From Spirochaeta sp. (GTDB lineage: Bacteria > Spirochaetota > Spirochaetia > DSM-27196 > Alkalispirochaetaceae), in the NCBI GenBank assembly GCA_007117185.1, contig SKHA01000277.1, positions 1 to 33,487 on the forward strand: a DNA stretch of 33,487 nt, given 5' to 3'. The position numbers and the translations under genes are program-made. The notes under the pieces are model-generated. The model made no database searches. It was given only the letters and a program-made list of their open reading frames with translations, and was not told the DNA's origin. Shown piece by piece: positions 29,888 to 33,487 of this stretch (its first letter is position 1; each line of letters opens with the position of its first letter).

Positions 29888-31618
29888 TTACATCGACTCC
29901 AGAAAGGGAATGTTCAGTAACCCGAGACCGTGACGCATCACCTCCATCACCGCCATAGAGAGTCCCAGACGAAACGACCGCACCTTCGGATCCGTGGCCA
30001 CGGCAATGGGATGGTCGTGGTAGAACCGGGAGAAGTCCCGGGCGGTCTCAAAGAGGAACCCTGCCAGGAGAGACGGGTTGTAAGAGGCCGCAGCGTCTGC
30101 AACGACCTGAGGATAGCCGGACACTCGAAAGACCAGGTTCCACTCTTCATCAGCAAGCTCCGTCGGCGGCTCGACCTGCTCCGGGGCAGGCTCCTTGCGA
30201 AGCATGCTGGAGACCCGCGCCCCCACGTACTGCAGATACGGACCGGTGTTTCCGGTAAACGCCAGGGACTCTTCCGGATTGAAGATCATGTCCTTCACCG
30301 GACTGGTCTGCAGCAGGTAGTAATGCAGGGCACCGAGGGCAACCCTCTCAGCGGTGATAGCGGGATCTTCCAGGTGTTCTTCCCGCTCTTTGTTGCGGAT
30401 TTCTTCCCGGGCCAGGCCTGCCAACTGATCCAGCAGCTCGTCAGCATCCACCACCGTTCCTTCCCGGGACTTCATCTTGCCCTCGGGAAGGTTGACCATC
30501 CCGTAGGCCAGGTGATGAAGCGAATCCGCCCACTTCACCCCCAGACGACGCAACACCTCGAAGAGAACCTGGAAATGGTACCGCTGCTCACTGGCTACAA
30601 CATACACCAGGGAGTCAAAGGGCCAGTCGTCGTGACGCTGCATGGCCGTGCCAATATCCTGGGTGAGGTAGAGGGAGGTTCCATCCGCTCGCAGGAGCAC
30701 TTTTTTGTCCAGCTGAATATCTGTCAGGTCCACCCAGACGGTGCCTTTCTCATCCCGGGTGAAGACGCCGTCGTCAAGGCCCTGGAGGATTTTCTCGCGG
30801 CCAAGCAGATAGGTCTGACTCTCGTAATAGACTTGATCGAATGATATGCCGGTGCGGAGGTAGGTTTTTTCGATTCCGGAAATCGCCCAGTGGTTCATCC
30901 GTTCCCACAGCTGGTGAATACCGGCATCGCCCTGCTCCCACTCCTGAAGCATCTGCCGCGCCCGCTCTTCCGCCTGGGAGCCTTCCTTCTCCCATTGGGC
31001 GTAACGGACGTAATAGTCCCCCACGAAGTGGTCCGACTTCTTGCCCACCTCCTCCGGTGTCTGCCCCTGTCCGAACTGTTCATACGCCGCCATGGACTTG
31101 CAGATGTGGATCCCCCTGTCGTTGATCAGGTTGACCCGGCGAACCGTTGCCCCGGCGGCAAGGAGCATCCGGGCCACACTCTCCCCCAGGGCGTCGTTAC
31201 GCAAATGACCAAGATGGAGTGGCTTGTTGGTATTGGGGCAGGAAAACTCTATCATAATACGACGGCCCGCCAGTGCAGCGCTGTCACCCCACCGGCCCGA
31301 CGCTGCCAGCGCGGCGTTCACGGTAGCGGAGGCAACTACCGGACGGTTCAGAAAGATGTTGATATACGGTCCGGTGGCTTCCACCCGTCCGGCGTCGCCT
31401 GATCCGATAACGGTGGCAACCTCAGCGGAAATCTGCTGCGGACTTTTCTTAAGAACTCTGGCCAGCGGAAACATCGGGAAGGCGATGTCCCCGAGGTTTC
31501 GCTCCGGTGGGGTCTCAGGGTGTATGAGCCGGTCAATCTGGTCGCGATCCGAATCGGGAAACGCCCGCAGGACTGCGGTAGCAACAGCCCGCTTCCATTC
31601 AATGTGATACTGCTTCAT
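29888..31618 (-). CDS. argS: Arginyl-tRNA synthetase
   Basis: This class I synthetase charges tRNA-Arg. With the ATG at 31618 it is 576 residues. The N-terminal Arg-tRNA recognition domain (about 1-90) is present. The HIGH motif reads HLGH (135-138) within PNTNKPLHLGHLRND, the INDRGIHICKSM stretch follows, and the KMSKS motif reads KMKSR (381-385). The DALR-type anticodon-binding domain fills the C-terminus. A TTG at 31639 is also in frame. Neither start has a good ribosome-binding site. The gene begins 35 bases after the upstream gene stops, and may share its promoter. Confidence 0.97.
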   Translation of the reverse strand: MKQYHIEWKRAVATAVLRAFPDSDRDQIDRLIHPETPPERNLGDIAFPMFPLARVLKKSPQQISAEVATVIGSGDAGRVEATGPYINIFLNRPVVASATVNAALAASGRWGDSAALAGRRIMIEFSCPNTNKPLHLGHLRNDALGESVARMLLAAGATVRRVNLINDRGIHICKSMAAYEQFGQGQTPEEVGKKSDHFVGDYYVRYAQWEKEGSQAEERARQMLQEWEQGDAGIHQLWERMNHWAISGIEKTYLRTGISFDQVYYESQTYLLGREKILQGLDDGVFTRDEKGTVWVDLTDIQLDKKVLLRADGTSLYLTQDIGTAMQRHDDWPFDSLVYVVASEQRYHFQVLFEVLRRLGVKWADSLHHLAYGMVNLPEGKMKSREGTVVDADELLDQLAGLAREEIRNKEREEHLEDPAITAERVALGALHYYLLQTSPVKDMIFNPEESLAFTGNTGPYLQYVGARVSSMLRKEPAPEQVEPPTELADEEWNLVFRVSGYPQVVADAAASYNPSLLAGFLFETARDFSRFYHDHPIAVATDPKVRSFRLGLSMAVMEVMRHGLGLLNIPFLESM

Positions 31619-31653
31619 GAGGGCGCCAGCATACAGCAAAGAGCTCTACCGCG

Positions 31654-33375
31654 TCAGGCCCCAAAGGTCATGTACAGGCCGTTTTCCAGAGCACGGCGTT
31701 CAAGGGCGTCGATCTCACCAATGACGCCGGTCAAGCGTTGAAACCGGGCGTACAGGTCCCGCAGTTCTTCGATGTATTCGGCGTTGCGGCGACCACCGAT
31801 CTGGCCGTAGTTCGCGATTGTATCAAAGGAACTCCCCGGCCGGGAGTACAGCACCCCGCCAAGGACGTTCACCAGCATCTCCAGGGTAAGCCGGAAGTCA
31901 TGAACCAGTGACTCCATCTCCTGATCGATTCGTTCCATCGCCGTTTTCAGCCGTTGCGGGTCTTCGCCGGCCTGCAACGATAGCTCCTGAAACATACCGC
32001 CCCACCCCTCGGGAGAGCACAGCAGCTGTTCGATCTGCTCAACGCGGTCAGGGATGCCGTCGTAGCTGCTGAACACGTCGTTGTACTGGGCACGGTTGGA
32101 ACTCTTGTAAAAGTCTCCCGTTGTCAGCAGTATCCGCAAGGGGGGAATACTGTCCCGCCACATCCTGGTAACAAAGCTGTAGATAATCGCTGCGAGGTGT
32201 CGATGATGGCTGCGGAACCCCTCGGGATCGTCGGGCAATCCGGGAAAGGCCAGGCAGGAGCCCTCAATCACCTCTTCCAGAACCTGGATCTGGCCGCGGC
32301 CCTGGCGATTAAGGGAAACCTGAAGCACCTGCCGGGCGATCCGATCCTGAAAGGTGGATCGATAGAGGGAGATCCAGTCATTACCCCCGGCGATATCCTC
32401 GGGTTCCCACCACGGATCCTCCTTCATGACCCGTACCAGCGGAATTAACGGAATCCGGCAGGCAAAGCTGCGGAACACGTTCAGGCTGCTTCGTATGAGC
32501 TGGACCTTCCCGGAGAGGAGTTCCAGAGATGCGGTGCCTCCCGGCTGGGCGGTGTCCTGAGAATCCGCCAGGACAACGGTGCTGATAACCACCGGGTGGA
32601 CAGCTGTCGTGAGGGCATTCAGCTCCTTTGCCAGCGCCTCCAGCGAGCGTTGCAGATAATCCAGTGGACATACCTGAGTGGAATCCACCGCGTTGGCAGA
32701 GAAGGCGGCGATCATTTTCGGCAGGGGGAACTCCGCCAGCCGTCCCATCTGCTCAATCTGCCGGATCGCGTTGCGCATCTCCGCCGCCGAGCGGGCATCG
32801 ATATCCCGCAGAGACCGTTCCAGCTGCTCCATCACCGTCTTCTTCAGGACCCGCTCATTCTCCTCTGGAATATCCCGCAGCGCCTCCCGGGAGGTTCGCT
32901 TTAGCAGGTCATTGTGAACCTCCGGAAAGAACTCACCAGCCATCGCGGTAATCAACCGTCCCCGATCTTCACGGAGCGCGTCCAGCGCCGGAACAAGTCC
33001 CGCTGCGGCGGTCTGCATCAGCTTCAGCTCTTCCAGAAAGGGTTCCCGAAAGACCTTACGTCTCAGATCAGCGGACTTTCCCAGGGTACGCTGCAGCCGG
33101 GTAGTCATTGTTCTCAGCACCCAGGAGGTAACCACTTTCTCCCGGGTCGCACCGGAGAAGAGGGTCGCCAGAAAAAGAATGATCCGCTCCAGCAGGGAGA
33201 GCTGTTTCAGCCGGGTATCCAGGGACGGTGGCTCCAGATCCTCGCGGGAGAGCTCCGCCGGTTCCACCGAAAGAGCGTCTTTCCTGAGCATCTCCTCGAT
33301 TGAAGCGAGCAGTTCTTTACGGTCACTCGGGCTGAGGTCGCTGGAAAGGTTCTGGAATACGTCTGAAGTACCCAT
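31654..33375 (-). CDS. Large cytoplasmic protein of unknown function, likely spirochaete-specific family
   Basis: I recognise no enzyme motif. The 573-residue protein is mostly charged amphipathic helix, with one moderately hydrophobic stretch at about 62-76 and no signal peptide. Conserved-looking features are a PWWEPED segment in the middle and a YNDVFSSYDG segment in the C-terminal third. It resembles a family restricted to spirochaetes (possibly the one catalogued as DUF5312), but I recall that only loosely. The ATG lies only about 6 bases after the predicted transcription start and has no ribosome-binding site, so it may be translated from a nearly leaderless mRNA. It is followed by argS 35 bases after its stop. 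Confidence 0.8.
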   Translation of the reverse strand: MGTSDVFQNLSSDLSPSDRKELLASIEEMLRKDALSVEPAELSREDLEPPSLDTRLKQLSLLERIILFLATLFSGATREKVVTSWVLRTMTTRLQRTLGKSADLRRKVFREPFLEELKLMQTAAAGLVPALDALREDRGRLITAMAGEFFPEVHNDLLKRTSREALRDIPEENERVLKKTVMEQLERSLRDIDARSAAEMRNAIRQIEQMGRLAEFPLPKMIAAFSANAVDSTQVCPLDYLQRSLEALAKELNALTTAVHPVVISTVVLADSQDTAQPGGTASLELLSGKVQLIRSSLNVFRSFACRIPLIPLVRVMKEDPWWEPEDIAGGNDWISLYRSTFQDRIARQVLQVSLNRQGRGQIQVLEEVIEGSCLAFPGLPDDPEGFRSHHRHLAAIIYSFVTRMWRDSIPPLRILLTTGDFYKSSNRAQYNDVFSSYDGIPDRVEQIEQLLCSPEGWGGMFQELSLQAGEDPQRLKTAMERIDQEMESLVHDFRLTLEMLVNVLGGVLYSRPGSSFDTIANYGQIGGRRNAEYIEELRDLYARFQRLTGVIGEIDALERRALENGLYMTFGA

Positions 33376-33379
33376 GAGT

Positions 33380-33400
33380 ATACCGTCATTATAACGGTAT
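33380..33400. promoter_or_regulatory. 7-base inverted repeat over the -10 box: candidate operator
   Basis: ATACCGT (33380-33386) and its exact reverse complement ACGGTAT (33394-33400) flank 7 bases. The -10 box of the minus-strand promoter (33388-33393) lies inside the spacer, so a bound dimer would block RNA polymerase. No matching regulator is identifiable in the window. Confidence 0.5.
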
Positions 33401-33416
33401 CTCTGCTTTTTGTTGA
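33388..33416 (-). promoter_or_regulatory. Sigma-70 promoter of the 573-residue protein gene
   Basis: The minus strand has -35 TCAACA (33416-33411), a 17-base spacer and a perfect -10 TATAAT (33393-33388). Transcription would start near 33381, about 6 bases before the ATG at 33375. Confidence 0.75.
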
Positions 33417-33441
33417 CACCTGTACTGGAGCCTGTTATATC
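33413..33441 (+). promoter_or_regulatory. Divergent sigma-70 promoter pointing out of the window
   Basis: The plus strand has a perfect -35 TTGACA (33413-33418), a 17-base spacer and -10 TATATC (33436-33441). The two divergent -35 boxes overlap by 4 bases. Its transcript starts near 33448 and leaves the window. This is the only plus-strand feature I can support. Confidence 0.65.
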
Positions 33442-33484
33442 ATTGCATCATGGTATTTCTTACTTGCACTGTTACAAATGCAAT
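33442..33484. repeat. Inverted repeat just downstream of the divergent promoter
   Basis: ATTGCAT (33442-33448) and ATGCAAT (33478-33484) are exact reverse complements 29 bases apart. They could form a 5' stem in the plus-strand transcript or a pair of protein sites. The short, AT-rich arms make chance possible. Confidence 0.3.
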
Positions 33485-33487
33485 CAC

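Noticed and set aside
33450-33487. ATG on the plus strand two bases after the predicted divergent start, open to the window end
   Set aside because: Only 12 codons are visible, there is no ribosome-binding site, and a leaderless gene cannot be told from a non-coding leader here.

Overview
The window is a gene-dense stretch of a bacterial chromosome, moderately GC-rich by eye. It most likely comes from a spirochaete of the Spirochaetaceae sort. That is an inference from the FtsH sequence style, the run spoVG - tRNA-Gln - rplY(ctc) - pth - tilS - ftsH, the rplU-prp-rpmA-obg-nadD-yqeK-LCP-rsfS run, and a large protein at the right edge that resembles a spirochaete-restricted family. No rRNA, insertion sequence, prophage or CRISPR array is visible. 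All 24 protein genes and the single tRNA gene read on the minus strand, so transcription runs from right to left. Most neighbours overlap or sit within 20 bases.

From right to left: a 573-residue protein of unknown function (31654-33375) is read from a promoter that overlaps a divergent promoter pointing out of the window. argS follows. Then comes a 175-base intergenic region with a near-consensus sigma-54 promoter, a nested sigma-70 promoter and repeats further upstream, in front of gltB-gltD (glutamate synthase). Next is a ribosome and envelope run: rplU, prp, rpmA, obg, nadD, yqeK, an LCP-family protein and rsfS. spoVG has its own promoter and an intrinsic terminator that abuts a tRNA-Gln gene. 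tRNA-Gln leads into rplY, pth, tilS, ftsH, a TPR-type exported protein and a trypsin-like lipoprotein with a PDZ domain.

The left third (1784-10469) is a signalling cluster: STAS protein, CheA, CheR, CheB, a REC-PAS-histidine kinase, a CheY-like receiver and a second REC-PAS-histidine kinase. It has no CheW, no methyl-accepting receptor and no motor-switch or phosphatase gene. lepA follows and runs off the left end about 15 residues short of its C-terminus.

Points most worth attention are: (1) obg has no ATG, GTG or TTG at its conserved start, and the conserved Phe-Val-Asp follows a CTG; (2) gltBD has a sigma-54 type promoter with perfect -24/-12 spacing; (3) an intrinsic terminator hairpin lies directly against the mature 5' end of tRNA-Gln; (4) a 7-base inverted repeat straddles the -10 box of a nearly leaderless gene at the right edge; (5) a Prp protease gene sits next to an L27 that lacks the extension Prp normally removes. 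I see no wholly new multi-gene defence or mobile system here. The novelty is in regulation, start codons and domain variants.
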